Notes: a model not told the origin generated them from the sequence alone. 64,000 nucleotides of DNA from Prosthecodimorpha staleyi (GCF_018729455.1 NZ_JAHHZF010000010.1:1-64000), one strand, 5' to 3'; numbered from the stretch's first letter, positions 1 to 11,648 are shown. Translations and numbers: made by a program.

Positions 1-1
1 G

Positions 2-2419
2 TCGCCCGGCCGCACCGGCGTCGTCCTGCAGGCCCTCTCCGCCGATGAGCGCGCCGCGCGTGCCAACGCGCTGGTCGAGGCCCGCGCCCGCGAGGCCGAG
101 GAGCGCAAGCGCGCCGAGGAAGAGGCGATTCGCCGCGCCGCGGAGGAGATCCGTCTCGCCCGCGAGCGGGAGGAGGCCGAGCGCCGCAAGGCCGAGGAGG
201 ATACCCGCAAGAAGTTCGAGGACGAGGCGCGCCGCCGCGCCGAACAGGAGGCCCAGCGCCGCCTGGACGGCGAACTGCGTCCGCCGGCCGAGGCCTCGAC
301 GGTGCGTCCGGCCCATCCGGGCGGCCCGCGTCCGGGTGCGCCCGCCGCGCCGGCCGCCGTCAAGCCGCTGGCTCCGGTCGCCGGCAAGCCGGTCGGCGCG
401 CGGACCGAGGAGGAGGAGGAGGACAGCGCCCGTCGCGGTCCCCCGCGGACCATCTCGCCGGCGGCCAAGAAGGTCGCCGTGCCGGCGCCGAAGCCGACCC
501 GCGACAAGGCGGCCGAAAAGCCGCGCGGCAAGCTGACCGTCACCACGGCCCAGAAGGACGAGGAAGAGGAGGATCGCGGCCGTTCGGTCGCCGCCTTCCG
601 CCGCCGCGTGCAGCGCCAGCAGCGCCGCATGATGTCGAACGAGCCGCGCGAGAAGGTCCTGCGCGAGGTGGTCATCCCCGAGACGATCACCATCCAGGAA
701 CTGGCCAACCGCATGGCCGAGCGCGGCGTCGACGTGATCAAGCTCCTGATGAAGCAGGGGCAGATGCTCAAGATCAACGACGTGATCGACGCCGACATGG
801 CGCAGCTGATCGCGGAGGAGATGGGCCACTCGGTCAAGCGGGTCGCCGAATCCGACGTTGAGGAGGGCCTCTTCACCACCGTCGCCGAGGAGGAGGAGAA
901 CCTTCTGCCGCGGCCGCCGGTGGTGACCATCATGGGCCATGTCGACCACGGCAAGACCTCGCTGCTCGACGCCATCCGCTCGACCAAGGTCGCGGCGGGC
1001 GAAGCCGGCGGCATCACGCAGCATATCGGCGCCTATCAGGTCGAGAGCCGCGGTCAGAAGATCACCTTCATCGACACGCCCGGTCACGAGGCCTTCACGG
1101 CCATGCGGTCGCGCGGCGCCAAGGCGACCGACATCGTCGTCCTGGTGGTGGCGGCGGATGACGGCGTCATGCCGACGACGGTCGAGGCGATCAACCACAC
1201 CCGCGCCGCGGGCGTGCCGATCATCGTGGCCGTCAACAAGATCGACAAGGCCGACGCCAACCCCGAACGGGTCCGTACCGACCTGCTCCGCCACGAGATC
1301 GTGGTGGAATCGATGGGCGGCGACGTGCTCGAAGTCGAGGTCTCGGCGACCAAGCGGATCAATCTCGACAAGCTGCTCGACGCGATCCTGCTGCAGTCCG
1401 AAGTGCTCGAACTCCGGGCCAATCCGGACCGCTCGGCCGAAGGCACCGTGATCGAAGCCAAGCTCGACAAGGGTCGCGGCCCGGTCGCCACCGTGCTGGT
1501 CCAGCGCGGCACCCTCAAGGTCGGCGACATCCTGGTCGCCGGTCCGGCCTGGGGCAAGGTGCGCGCGCTGCTCGACGATCAGGGCGGCACCATCAAGGCG
1601 GCGACGCCGTCGACCCCGGTCGAGGTGCTCGGCTTCCAGGACACCCCGGAGGCGGGCGACCGCTTCGCCGTGGTCGACAGCGAAGCCCGGGCCCGCGAGA
1701 TCACCGACTACCGCCAGCGCCTGAAGCGCGAGAAGAGCATGGCACGCGGCACCGCCCAGCGCGGTTCGCTCGCCGACATGATGACCCAGCTCAAGGAGAC
1801 CGGCCGCAAGGAGTTCGTGCTCGTCGTCAAGACCGACGTGCAGGGCTCGCTCGAGGCGATCACCGGCGCGCTGGAGAAGCTCGGCAACGACGAGGTGCGC
1901 GCCCGCGTCATCCATGGCGGCGTCGGCGGCATCACCGAATCCGACATCTCGCTGGCGGCGACCTCGCACGCGGCGATCATCGGCTTCAACGTCCGTGCCT
2001 CGAAGGAGGCGCGCGAGTCGTCCGAACGCGAGGGCATCGAGATCCGGTACTACAACGTCATCTACGACCTCGTGGACGACGTGAAGACCGCGATGTCGGG
2101 CATGCTGCCGCCGCTGCTGCGCGAGACCATGCTGGGCAATGCCCGCATCCTGGAGATCTTCGCGGTCTCCAAGGTCGGCAAGGTCGCCGGCTGTCTGGTC
2201 ACCGACGGCACCGTGGAACGCGGCGCCAATGTGCGCCTCATCCGCGACAACGTCGTCATCCACGAAGGCAAGCTGTCCCAGCTCAAGCGCTTCAAGGACG
2301 ACGCGAAGGAAGTGCAGTCCGGCCAGGAATGCGGCATGGCCTTCGAGGCCTACCAGGACATGCGCGCCGGCGATGTCATCGAGTGCTACCGCGTCGAAAC
2401 GGTGGCCCGCTCGCTCTGA
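2..2419 (+). CDS. infB: Translation initiation factor IF-2 (5' end outside window)
   Basis: GTPase that brings fMet-tRNA to the 30S subunit and promotes subunit joining. The frame is open from the first bases, so the start codon lies upstream; 805 residues remain. The visible N-terminal part is a long Arg/Glu/Ala-rich charged helix, typical of alphaproteobacterial IF-2, followed by a Pro/Ala linker. The IF2_N domain ([20 protein letters not shown]) follows. The G domain begins with the P-loop GHVDHGKT at 935-958, then DTPGHEAF and NKID. The C-terminal domains run to the SL stop. It leads the infB-rbfA-truB cluster. Identification is certain; only the first residues are missing. Confidence 0.98.
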   Translation, partial: SPGRTGVVLQALSADERAARANALVEARAREAEERKRAEEEAIRRAAEEIRLAREREEAERRKAEEDTRKKFEDEARRRAEQEAQRRLDGELRPPAEASTVRPAHPGGPRPGAPAAPAAVKPLAPVAGKPVGARTEEEEEDSARRGPPRTISPAAKKVAVPAPKPTRDKAAEKPRGKLTVTTAQKDEEEEDRGRSVAAFRRRVQRQQRRMMSNEPREKVLREVVIPETITIQELANRMAERGVDVIKLLMKQGQMLKINDVIDADMAQLIAEEMGHSVKRVAESDVEEGLFTTVAEEEENLLPRPPVVTIMGHVDHGKTSLLDAIRSTKVAAGEAGGITQHIGAYQVESRGQKITFIDTPGHEAFTAMRSRGAKATDIVVLVVAADDGVMPTTVEAINHTRAAGVPIIVAVNKIDKADANPERVRTDLLRHEIVVESMGGDVLEVEVSATKRINLDKLLDAILLQSEVLELRANPDRSAEGTVIEAKLDKGRGPVATVLVQRGTLKVGDILVAGPAWGKVRALLDDQGGTIKAATPSTPVEVLGFQDTPEAGDRFAVVDSEARAREITDYRQRLKREKSMARGTAQRGSLADMMTQLKETGRKEFVLVVKTDVQGSLEAITGALEKLGNDEVRARVIHGGVGGITESDISLAATSHAAIIGFNVRASKEARESSEREGIEIRYYNVIYDLVDDVKTAMSGMLPPLLRETMLGNARILEIFAVSKVGKVAGCLVTDGTVERGANVRLIRDNVVIHEGKLSQLKRFKDDAKEVQSGQECGMAFEAYQDMRAGDVIECYRVETVARSL

Positions 2420-2430
2420 GGCCCATAGGC

Positions 2431-2456
2431 GGCGCCGAACCCGGAGGTTCGGCGCC
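2431..2456 (+). terminator. Stem-loop after infB
   Basis: Perfect 11-bp stem (GGCGCCGAACC / GGTTCGGCGCC) with the four-base loop CGGA, 11 bases after the infB stop. No T-run follows, so it may be a weak terminator, an attenuator or a processing/stability element between infB and the following inserted gene. Confidence 0.5.
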
Positions 2457-2518
2457 GTCGCAGGCCCGTCGATACCACAATGCCAGGCCGCTCCCTGGTA
2501 TCGTGGCTGGAGGTTACC

Positions 2519-3076
2519 ATGTCCGCCGCGCCCGTCTATCAGCTGACATTTCAAGTCAATGTCGCTGATATCAGAAATATCGTTGCCACAAGCCGGGGCC
2601 GATTCTGGTTCCCCGTTCTCTTCAATTCCGGCGTCGCAACCTTTTTCATGTGCATCGGATTGGCCATCACGCTCCTGGTATCGGGACGTGGATTTGGTTC
2701 TGTGCCGAGCAAACTCTTCATCTTTCTGGGGGTCCAAGACCTCCCGGCGATCTATTTCGCATTCGTGTTCTTTTTCGCTTTCCTCGAGATTTATACACGC
2801 TTCGACTCAATCAAGAAGATCAGGCAGCGCATTCGCCCCGACCGTCTCAATGAGACCGTCATCCTTACGGAAGACTCGATCACTACTCGAAATACCCTGA
2901 CCGAATGGTCGACCACTTGGGCGGCCATTTCCAAGGTTGAGGATTCGAGTGACTATATCGTCCTCTTCGTCGACCCGCTCCTGTTCTTGCAGATCCCGTC
3001 CAGAGCGGTCGGGACATCCGAGGAGTGGAGCGCCCTTACGCAATTCGTCCGGAAACACGCCAATGCCCCCGCATAA
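2519..3076 (+). CDS. YcxB-like membrane protein of unknown function
   Basis: 185 residues. Two hydrophobic segments (about residues 37-60 and 72-95) are followed by a cytosolic C-terminal part that resembles the YcxB-like domain: 'TEDSITTRNTLTEWSTTWAAISKVE' style strands, then a 'YIVLFVDPLLFLQIPSRAV' like strand pair. The start ATG is set by GGAGG at 2509-2513, five bases upstream. The gene sits between infB and rbfA, which are normally adjacent, and its 3' end overlaps rbfA by 14 bases. Its base composition is clearly more AT-rich than its neighbours, which suggests late acquisition. Function is unknown; the family assignment is from fold-like pattern only. Confidence 0.75.
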   Translation: MSAAPVYQLTFQVNVADIRNIVATSRGRFWFPVLFNSGVATFFMCIGLAITLLVSGRGFGSVPSKLFIFLGVQDLPAIYFAFVFFFAFLEIYTRFDSIKKIRQRIRPDRLNETVILTEDSITTRNTLTEWSTTWAAISKVEDSSDYIVLFVDPLLFLQIPSRAVGTSEEWSALTQFVRKHANAPA

Positions 3077-3470
3077 CCCCAACCCCGCCGGTCCGTCCCA
3101 GCGCCAGCTTCGCGTCGGCGAGATCGTGCGCCACGCCCTGTCCGACATCCTGTCGCGCGGCGCGATCGCGGATCCGGATCTCGACGGCGTCATCATCACC
3201 GTGCCGGAGGTGCGCATGTCGCCGGACCTGAAGCAGGCGACCGTGCTGGTCATGCCGCTCGGCGGCCGCGATACCGATCGCGTGCTGGCCGGGCTGGAGC
3301 GGAGCCGGAAATGGCTGCGCGGCCAGATCGCGCGCCGCGTCGACCTGCGCTTCGCGCCCGAAATCCGCTTCCGGCTCGACACCCGCTACGACGACGACGA
3401 CAAGATCAATGCGCTGCTGCGCACGCCCGAAGTGCGCCAGGACCTCGAGGGCGGCGACCGCGAGGACTGA
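3063..3470 (+). CDS. rbfA: Ribosome-binding factor A
   Basis: Small KH-fold protein (135 residues) that binds 16S rRNA and helps late maturation of the 30S subunit. It shows the family pattern: an N-terminal helix 'RQLRVGEIVRHALSDIL', then 'ITVPEVRMSPDLKQATVLVMPL', then 'RRVDLRFAPEIRFRLDTRYDDDDKI'. The start ATG at 3063 lies inside the last codons of the preceding YcxB-like gene, so translation is probably coupled. Order infB-(insert)-rbfA-truB supports the call. Confidence 0.96.
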   Translation: MPPHNPNPAGPSQRQLRVGEIVRHALSDILSRGAIADPDLDGVIITVPEVRMSPDLKQATVLVMPLGGRDTDRVLAGLERSRKWLRGQIARRVDLRFAPEIRFRLDTRYDDDDKINALLRTPEVRQDLEGGDRED

Positions 3471-3565
3471 TCCCGCGCCGTGCCGTCTCCCCCGTCAATC
3501 CCGACATCCCCGCCGTCGCGCTCGTCCCGAGCGGGCGGCCGCTCATCCAGAAGGACCGGACCACC

Positions 3566-4489
3566 GTGGCCCGCAGGAAGAAGTTCGACGACGTGAATGG
3601 CTGGCTGGTGCTCGACAAGCCGGTCGGGATGACCTCGACCCAGGCGGTGGCGCGCGTCAAACGCATCATGCACGCCAACAAGGCCGGCCATGCCGGCACG
3701 CTCGATCCGCTCGCCTCGGGCCTCCTGCCGGTCGCGCTCGGCGAGGCGACCAAGACCGTCTCCTTCGTCATGGACGGGCGCAAGGTCTATCGCTTCGTCG
3801 TGCGCTGGGGCATCGAGACCGATACCGACGATACCGAGGGCGTGGTGGTCGCCCGCTCGGACCTGCGTCCGAGCCGCGACGATGTGCTCGACATCCTCGA
3901 CGAGTTCACTGGCGAGATCATGCAGGTGCCGCCGGCCTTCTCGGCCATCAAGATCGCCGGCGAGCGCGCCTACGACCTCGCCCGCGACGGCGAGGAGGTG
4001 ATCCTGGAGGCGCGCCCGATCCTTGTGCACCGGCTCGACCTGGTCGACATGCCGGACGCCGACACCGCCGTGTTCGACTGCGAATGCGGCAAGGGCACCT
4101 ATGTCCGCGCGCTTGCCCGCGACATGGGCCGCCGGCTCGGCACCCGCGGCCATGTCGTCGGACTGCGCCGCCTGCTGGTCGGCCCGTTCGGCGAGGAGGA
4201 CATGGTGTCGATGGACCGGCTCGACGAACTGGCCGAGACCGGCGAGCCGGCCGCGCCGCGCGGCGAGCTGCTGGCCGTCGACACGGCTCTTGCGGAAATC
4301 CCCGAAGTGGTGGTCAATCGCGACGGCGCCGCCCGGCTGCGCCGTGGCCAGGGCGTCATCCTGCGCGGCCGCGACGCGCCGACCGAGGCCGGTGCGGTCG
4401 CGGTCACCTGCGGTGGCGATCTGGTCGCCATCGGCGAAATCGAGGGCGCCGAACTCCGCCCGGTGCGGGTGTTCAACCTCGAAGGCTGA
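3566..4489 (+). CDS. truB: tRNA pseudouridine(55) synthase TruB
   Basis: Makes pseudouridine 55 in the T-loop of tRNAs. 307 residues, usual for the family. The start is a GTG with AAGGA about ten bases upstream; the protein begins ARRKKFDDVNGWLVLDKP. The catalytic motif HAGTLDPLASG is clear near residue 45 (catalytic Asp). The later 'YVRALARDMGRRLGTRGHVVGLRR' motif and a C-terminal PUA-like part are also present. It follows rbfA in the usual order. A longer reading upstream of the GTG is open but low in family likeness. Confidence 0.96.
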   Translation: MARRKKFDDVNGWLVLDKPVGMTSTQAVARVKRIMHANKAGHAGTLDPLASGLLPVALGEATKTVSFVMDGRKVYRFVVRWGIETDTDDTEGVVVARSDLRPSRDDVLDILDEFTGEIMQVPPAFSAIKIAGERAYDLARDGEEVILEARPILVHRLDLVDMPDADTAVFDCECGKGTYVRALARDMGRRLGTRGHVVGLRRLLVGPFGEEDMVSMDRLDELAETGEPAAPRGELLAVDTALAEIPEVVVNRDGAARLRRGQGVILRGRDAPTEAGAVAVTCGGDLVAIGEIEGAELRPVRVFNLEG

Positions 4490-4506
4490 AACGAGGAGAT
4501 CTGCCG

Positions 4507-4800
4507 ATGTCGAGCCCCGCCCGCTGTGCCAAGGCTGCCCTGCTCGGCCTCGCCGTCGCCACCGGCATCGCGCCGGCCCGGGCCGAGATCTGCAAGGTCA
4601 CCGACCCGACCGGCACGCCGCTCAACCTGCGCGCCGCGCCGAACGGCGCGGTGGTCGGTACGATCCGCAACGGCATCGACGTCGAAATCCTCGACGTGAG
4701 CCTGGATTCCCGCGGTCGCCGCTGGACCCTGATCCGGCCCGAGGGATCGGGACCGGCCGTCGGCTGGGTATTCCGCGAATTCCTCAGCTGCTACCGATAG
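4507..4800 (+). CDS. Small secreted SH3-domain protein
   Basis: 97 residues. A Sec signal peptide (AAL LGLAVATGIAPARA) ends near residue 26. One bacterial SH3-like domain follows: 'LNLRAAPNGAVVGTIRNGIDVEILD...RRWTLIRP...GWVFREFL'. Such domains usually bind cell-wall or periplasmic targets. GAGGAG at 4493-4498 fixes the ATG, 17 bases after the truB stop, so it is probably the last gene of the infB-truB transcript. Exact role unknown. Confidence 0.8.
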   Translation: MSSPARCAKAALLGLAVATGIAPARAEICKVTDPTGTPLNLRAAPNGAVVGTIRNGIDVEILDVSLDSRGRRWTLIRPEGSGPAVGWVFREFLSCYR

Positions 4801-4861
4801 TTCGCGCGGCCCTGCCAGGGCCCGGGCAGCCGGCGCGTCGCGCTTGACGGCGGCCCGGCGC

Positions 4862-5767
4862 TCACCCGCCGGCCGGCACCCCGCCGCAGATCTCGCGCAC
4901 CACGCCGCGCAGCCAGCGATGCGCCGGGTCCGCCTCCATGCGCGGGTGCCAGAGCAGCGAGATGGTCAGATTGGCGATCGGCACCGGCAGCGGGAAGCTC
5001 GCCATGCCGTCGCGCAGGCGGCCGGTATAGCGCTCCGGCACAGTCGCGACGAGATCGGTGGCGCGCGCCAGCGCCAGCGCTTCCGAAAAGGTGGCGACCA
5101 CCGTCATGATCCGCCGTTCGAGCCCCAGCGCCGCCAAGGCCGCGTCGACCGGCCCATGCTCCCGGCCGCGCCGCGAGATCGCGACATGGCGGGCGGACGC
5201 AAAGCGCTCGGCCGTGACCGGCGCCGCCGCCAGCGGATGACCGGACCGCACCACGCCGACGAAGCGGTCGCGAAACAGCGCCTGCGCGCGCAGTTCGGGT
5301 CCGGTCGCGGCCGCCACCACCCCGGTTTCCAGGTCGACGCCGCCGTCGCGCAGCGGCGCGCTGTCCTTGTCGGGCTTGGGCAGGAAGCAGAGCTGCACGC
5401 CGGGCGCCTCGCGCTCGATCCGCGCGAGAAGCGCCGGCCCGAAGGTCTCCACGAAGCCTTCCCGGTTGCGCATCGTGAAGCGCCGTTCGAGCCGGGCGAG
5501 ATCGGGCGCGGATTCGGGGCGCAGCAGCGCCGTCGCCGCCTCCACCAGCAATCCGGCCCGTTCGCGCAAGTCGAGCGCGCGCGGGGTCGGGACGAGCCCG
5601 CGGCCGGCCCGGACGAGCAGCGGATCGCCGGTCGCCGTCCTGAGCCGCGCCAGTTGCCGGCTCATCGCCGACGGGCTGAGGCGCAACCGCCGCGCCGCGC
5701 CGGCCACGCTGCCTTCGGTCAGCAGCACGTCCAGGGTCACCAGCAGGTTCAGGTCGGGCAGCGTCAT
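4862..5767 (-). CDS. LysR-family transcriptional regulator
   Basis: 301 residues. The N-terminal winged helix-turn-helix is clear (LNLLVTLDVLLTEGSVAGAARRLRLSPSAMSRQLARLR), followed by a LysR substrate-binding domain to the C-terminus. It is divergent from the MFS exporter at 5902, with a 134-base shared promoter region, so it most likely controls that transporter and itself. The inducer is unknown. Confidence 0.92.
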   Translation of the reverse strand: MTLPDLNLLVTLDVLLTEGSVAGAARRLRLSPSAMSRQLARLRTATGDPLLVRAGRGLVPTPRALDLRERAGLLVEAATALLRPESAPDLARLERRFTMRNREGFVETFGPALLARIEREAPGVQLCFLPKPDKDSAPLRDGGVDLETGVVAAATGPELRAQALFRDRFVGVVRSGHPLAAAPVTAERFASARHVAISRRGREHGPVDAALAALGLERRIMTVVATFSEALALARATDLVATVPERYTGRLRDGMASFPLPVPIANLTISLLWHPRMEADPAHRWLRGVVREICGGVPAGG

Positions 5768-5818
5768 GACGGAACCATAGCATGACGGGCCGACCGACAG
5801 ATGGCGTCAAACGCACGG

Positions 5819-5830
5819 ATTGACTGCAAT
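5819..5830. promoter_or_regulatory. Possible LysR operator
   Basis: The dyad ATTG-N4-CAAT lies between the divergent LysR and MFS genes, 52 bases from the LysR start. It has the size and AT-rich arms of a LysR half-site region, but it is short and could be chance. Confidence 0.3.
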
Positions 5831-5901
5831 CGTTGCGCCTTCTGCCATCCTGCGCGGCGGCCTACCTCGGGTGCCTGCCAACGTGCCCGAGGAGACTGTC
5901 C

Positions 5902-7341
5902 ATGTCGTCCGCCCGTCCCATCGACCACCCCGAACCTGCGGCGATCCGTCCGCCACATGCCACCGCCCTGCCCCTGATCGGCCTCGTGATGGCGGCGCTG
6001 CTCGCTTCGCTCGGCACCAGCATCGCCAATGTGGCGTTGCCGACTTTGGCGCAGGCCTTCGCGGCTCCCTTCGCGACCGTGCAATGGGTGGTGATCGCCT
6101 ATCTGATCGCCATGACGGCCCTGATCGTCGGCGCCGGGCGGCTCGGCGACCGGTTCGGGCGCGGGCGGGTGCTGCTGGCCGGCCTCGCCCTGTTCGCGGC
6201 CGCCTCCCTGGCCGCGGCCGCCGCACCGACGCTCGGCCTGCTGATCGCCGCCCGCGCCGTCCAGGGCGCCGGCGCCGCCATCCTGATGGCGCTGTCCCTG
6301 GCGCTGGTGCGCGACAGCGTCCCGCAAGACCGGATCGGAACCGCGATGGGCCTCGTCGGCACCCTGTCGGCGGTCGGCACGGCCCTCGGCCCGTCGCTCG
6401 GCGGCCTGCTGATCGGTCCGTTCGGCTGGCGCGCCGTGTTCGTTGCCCCGGTTCCGCTCGCGCTCTTGGCCTTCGGCGTCGGCGTCAGGACCTGGACTGC
6501 GGAGCGCCGCACCGCATCGGTCGCGCCGGCGGCGGCCGGCATTGTGGCGACGGCGCTTCTGAGCGTCACGCTCGCCGCCCTTGCGGCCGCCATGACGCTG
6601 GGCCGCGACCTCTTCGGGCCGGGCGGCTTCGCCCTCTCGGCGCTTGCGGTGATCGGCGGCGCGGGCTTCGTGCGGGCGGAGCGGAAGGCTGCCGTGCCGC
6701 TGATCGCCCCCGCCCTGCTCCGCGATCCGACCCTCGCCGCCAGCCTCGCGGCGAATGCCCTGGTGGCGACCATCATGATGGCGACGCTGGTGGTCGGCCC
6801 GTTCTTCCTGGCGGGCGCGCTCGGCCTCGATGCGGCACGCGTCGGGCTGATCATGTCGATCGGCCCCGTCGTCTCGATGGCGACCGGCATCCTCGCCGGC
6901 CGCCTGGTCGACCGCCGCGGGGCTCCGGCGGTGATGCTCGCCGGGCTCGTGCTGGTCGCGGCCGGGTCGGCCGGCCTGGCGAGCCTGCCGCTGTGGTTCG
7001 GCGCGGCCGGCTATGTCGCGGGGATCGCGGTTCTGACGCCCGGCTATCAGCTGTTCCAGGCGGCCAACAACACGGCGGTCCTGGCCGAGATCCCGTCCGA
7101 CCGGCGCGGCCTGGTCTCCGGCCTCCTCGGCCTGTCGCGCAATCTCGGCCTGATCACCGGCGCGGCCGCGATGGGGGCGGTATTCGCGCTGGCGGTCAAG
7201 ACCGCCGACATGGCACGGGCCGCGCCGGCCGCGCTCGGCAGCGGTCTGGCTGCGACCTTCGGGGTCGCCGCCCTGCTGGCGGGCGCGGCCATCGCGATCA
7301 CGATCCGCAACCGCCGCCCCGACGATCCGGCGCGGGCATGA
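5902..7341 (+). CDS. MFS drug-efflux type transporter (DHA2-like)
   Basis: 479 residues with about 14 hydrophobic segments, the pattern of the DHA2 (EmrB/QacA) group of proton-driven multidrug exporters of the inner membrane. Motif A is visible as GRLGDRFGRGRVLL, and motif B as RAVQGAGAA. GAGGAG at 5889-5894 sets the ATG. It is divergent from a LysR regulator, a common arrangement for inducible efflux. Substrates cannot be inferred. No membrane fusion partner lies nearby. Confidence 0.88.
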   Translation: MSSARPIDHPEPAAIRPPHATALPLIGLVMAALLASLGTSIANVALPTLAQAFAAPFATVQWVVIAYLIAMTALIVGAGRLGDRFGRGRVLLAGLALFAAASLAAAAAPTLGLLIAARAVQGAGAAILMALSLALVRDSVPQDRIGTAMGLVGTLSAVGTALGPSLGGLLIGPFGWRAVFVAPVPLALLAFGVGVRTWTAERRTASVAPAAAGIVATALLSVTLAALAAAMTLGRDLFGPGGFALSALAVIGGAGFVRAERKAAVPLIAPALLRDPTLAASLAANALVATIMMATLVVGPFFLAGALGLDAARVGLIMSIGPVVSMATGILAGRLVDRRGAPAVMLAGLVLVAAGSAGLASLPLWFGAAGYVAGIAVLTPGYQLFQAANNTAVLAEIPSDRRGLVSGLLGLSRNLGLITGAAAMGAVFALAVKTADMARAAPAALGSGLAATFGVAALLAGAAIAITIRNRRPDDPARA

Positions 7342-7404
7342 CCGAGCGTCCGGGCGCCTGTGTACGATTTCGTTGGCGTTCGGGCGGCCCTTCAGGCATA
7401 AGGA

Positions 7405-7440
7405 CCGCGCTGGTCCGTGCCCGAGACGTCTCGGGCGCGG
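7405..7440 (+). promoter_or_regulatory. Palindromic stem-loop in the rpsO leader
   Basis: A perfect 18-base palindrome GCCCGAGACGTCTCGGGC (7419-7436) is flanked by CCGCGC (7405-7410), which can pair with GCGCGG (7435-7440). A short T-run (GTTTTTG) follows at about 7449. It may end the MFS transcript or form the rpsO leader, whose product is known to autoregulate in other bacteria. Confidence 0.4.
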
Positions 7441-7509
7441 ATTTAGGCGTTTTTGACCCGGCTGGACGACATCCCGGCCGGGCCGACACTCCAAATGAAG
7501 GATAAGCCG

Positions 7510-7779
7510 ATGTCGATCACGGCAGAGCGCAAGCAGGCGCTCATCAAGGAATATGGCACCGGCGCCGGCGATACCGGTTCGCCGGAGGTGCAGGTTGCGA
7601 TCCTCTCCGAGCGCATCGCGAACCTGACCGGGCACTTCAAGACCCATGGCAAGGACAACCATTCCCGCCGGGGCCTTCTGAAGATGGTCAGCCAGCGCCG
7701 CAGCCTCCTCGACTATCTCAAGGGCAAGGAAGAGGCGCGCTACAAGTCGCTGATCGAGCGCCTCGGCCTGCGCCGCTGA
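7510..7779 (+). CDS. rpsO: 30S ribosomal protein S15
   Basis: 89 residues, the exact usual length. It begins [15 protein letters not shown] and carries the family signature '[35 protein letters not shown]'. It binds 16S rRNA and organises the 30S platform. Located upstream of pnp as in most proteobacteria. A leading stem-loop may take part in autogenous control, as known for S15 in other species. Confidence 0.98.
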   Translation: MSITAERKQALIKEYGTGAGDTGSPEVQVAILSERIANLTGHFKTHGKDNHSRRGLLKMVSQRRSLLDYLKGKEEARYKSLIERLGLRR

Positions 7780-7826
7780 GTTCCGACCTGCCGGGCCGCA
7801 TCATGGGATGCGCCCGGTGGTTCGAT

Positions 7827-7853
7827 CGAGACGGACGGTTCCCGTCCGTCTCG
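7827..7853 (+). terminator. Hairpin downstream of rpsO
   Basis: Perfect 12-bp stem CGAGACGGACGG / CCGTCCGTCTCG around a three-base loop, 47 bases after the rpsO stop. There is no T-run, so it may be a 3' stability element or RNase III site rather than a complete intrinsic terminator. The rest of the 547-base rpsO-pnp gap holds the next hairpin and no gene that I can support. Confidence 0.55.
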
Positions 7854-7880
7854 TGAATCCGAACCACGCACTCTTTGGCG

Positions 7881-7936
7881 TCGTGGTCAATTCAATCTGA
7901 CATTTGCGTCCCGCAAATGTCAGATTTTGACCACGA
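7881..7936 (+). ncRNA. Long near-perfect palindrome in the pnp leader
   Basis: Outer arms TCGTGGTCAA / TTGACCACGA (10 bp) and inner arms AATCTGACATTTGCG / CGCAAATGTCAGATT (15 bp) are separated by a three-base bulge on one side and capped by a three-base loop. It is AT-richer than its surroundings. In Escherichia coli the pnp leader forms a long RNase III-cleaved stem that PNPase uses for autoregulation; this element is in the right place to do the same. It could instead be a mobile palindromic repeat. Confidence 0.55.
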
Positions 7937-8326
7937 GATCGTCTCGCCCTGCCGGGCATCGGCTCGCGAACCGCGCGCGCCTTCGGTGGGACGGGGCAGA
8001 CAAACATGCGGGGCGGCATGGGGCCGGCCTGCAGTCATTCAAGACCTGAACGCGTGAAAGGAGCCATGGCGAGATCGCCGGATGCTCTCAACCCCGCCCG
8101 ATGCGGGTGACGGCGTGCCGATCCGGGCCCGATGCCCCGGCACGCGCGATACGGAAGCGAATGCGCGCACGAGCGGTGCGAGCCCGTCGAGGCTCCCGCC
8201 AATGCCGCCATCGCTTCCCGCTCCCCCCGGGCGCCATCGCAGTGGCTGCCCGCAAGGGGCGTCTCCCGAGAGCCTCTCGCCGTCTTGTCCATGGCTCGTC
8301 GCGTTCGACCGCAAGGTAGACACGAC

Positions 8327-10465
<2,139 letters not shown>

Positions 10466-10491
10466 TCCGGGGCTGATCCTTTGAGACTGCG

Positions 10492-10519
10492 AGAGGCCGT
10501 CCTTCGGGGCGGCCTCTTT
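10492..10519 (+). terminator. Intrinsic terminator of pnp
   Basis: Stem AGAGGCCGTCC / GGGGCGGCCTCT closed by a TTCG tetraloop, followed by TTTCGTTT, 27 bases after the pnp stop. A textbook Rho-independent terminator. Confidence 0.85.
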
Positions 10520-10670
10520 CGTTTCCGCGCCCGTGCCGGGATCGGCCTTCGCCGCATTGTCCACGAATGAGGAACGAAGTGTCGAACTTCCGCCGGATTG
10601 GCATCCTGGCGGGAAACGACCATATTCGGGGCAACGCAGCCGGCCTCCGTCCGGCGCCGGAGTTTCCGTG

Positions 10671-11579
10671 ATGACCCTTGCCGCCCTCGCTTCCGTCCAT
10701 GTCCGCCTGCCCGTCGACACCCGCGACGGTCCCGTCACCCTTGCGGTCGCCGACCGCGACGGCCTCGTCGCCTGGTATGGCCGTGTCCTCGGTTTCGTCG
10801 AACAGGCGCGCTCCGCGACGCGCAGCGTGCTCGGCGCGGCCGACGGCGCGCCGCTCCTGGTGCTCGACCAGAAGCCGGGGCTGCCGGCCCACGATCCGCG
10901 CAGCGCCGGCCTGTTCCACGTCGCCTATCTGGTGCCGACACGCGAGGATCTGGCCCGCTGGGTCGCTCATGTCGCCGCCCAGCGCATCCCGATCGAAGGC
11001 GCCTCCGACCATCTGGTCAGCGAGGCCTTCTACCTGAGTGACCCGGAAGGCAACGGCATCGAGGTCTATCGCGACCGTCCGCGCGGCGAATGGCGCCGCA
11101 AGGGCGAGGAAATCGAGATGGACACGCTCGCCGCCGACGTGCAGGGCCTGCTCGCCCTGGGCGGGCGCCTGCCGGCCTGGACCGGCGCGCCCGCCGGCAC
11201 CACGGTCGGCCATGTCCACCTGAAGGTCGCCGATCTCGACGCCACGCGCCGCTTCTATGTCGAGACCCTCGGCATGGACCTGATGACCACCTATCCGGGC
11301 GCGCTGTTCGTCGCGGCCGGCGGCTACCATCACCATCTCGGCCTCAATGTCTGGCGCTCGAAGGGGCGTCCGAAGCCGGCCCGCGAGGAATACGGCCTCA
11401 CCGAGACGACGCTCGTGGTGCCCGATGCAGAAGCGCTCGCGGCGACCGCGGCCCGTCTGGCGACGGCCGGCTATAAGACCGACAGCGGCGACGGCGCCGT
11501 GATCACCGTCGACCCGGCCGGCAACCGCCTGCGTCTGGTCACCGGCGAGGCGACCGCCGAGGCGCTGCTGGCGGCGTGA
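10671..11579 (+). CDS. VOC-family extradiol dioxygenase-like protein
   Basis: 302 residues made of two tandem vicinal-oxygen-chelate units (about 8-125 and 170-295), like CatE/YfiE catechol 2,3-dioxygenase-type proteins. Candidate metal ligands are the His in GLFHVAYLV or GHVHLKVAD, and the His cluster in GGYHHHLGLN. The ATG follows CGGAG at 10656-10660. It stands alone after the pnp terminator. Real substrate unknown; dioxygenase activity is inferred only from the fold family. Confidence 0.8.
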   Translation: MTLAALASVHVRLPVDTRDGPVTLAVADRDGLVAWYGRVLGFVEQARSATRSVLGAADGAPLLVLDQKPGLPAHDPRSAGLFHVAYLVPTREDLARWVAHVAAQRIPIEGASDHLVSEAFYLSDPEGNGIEVYRDRPRGEWRRKGEEIEMDTLAADVQGLLALGGRLPAWTGAPAGTTVGHVHLKVADLDATRRFYVETLGMDLMTTYPGALFVAAGGYHHHLGLNVWRSKGRPKPAREEYGLTETTLVVPDAEALAATAARLATAGYKTDSGDGAVITVDPAGNRLRLVTGEATAEALLAA

Positions 11580-11648
11580 CGGGCGCGGGCGTGATCGGCC
11601 GCGCAGGCGGGCTTTGCGGCGAAGGCGCGAGCCTGTAGTGGTGAGGCC

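Noticed and set aside
5764-7662. Long open frame on the minus strand opposite the MFS gene
   Set aside because: High GC keeps antisense frames open; composition is Arg/Gly/Asp-rich without family likeness, and the plus strand encodes a clear transporter.
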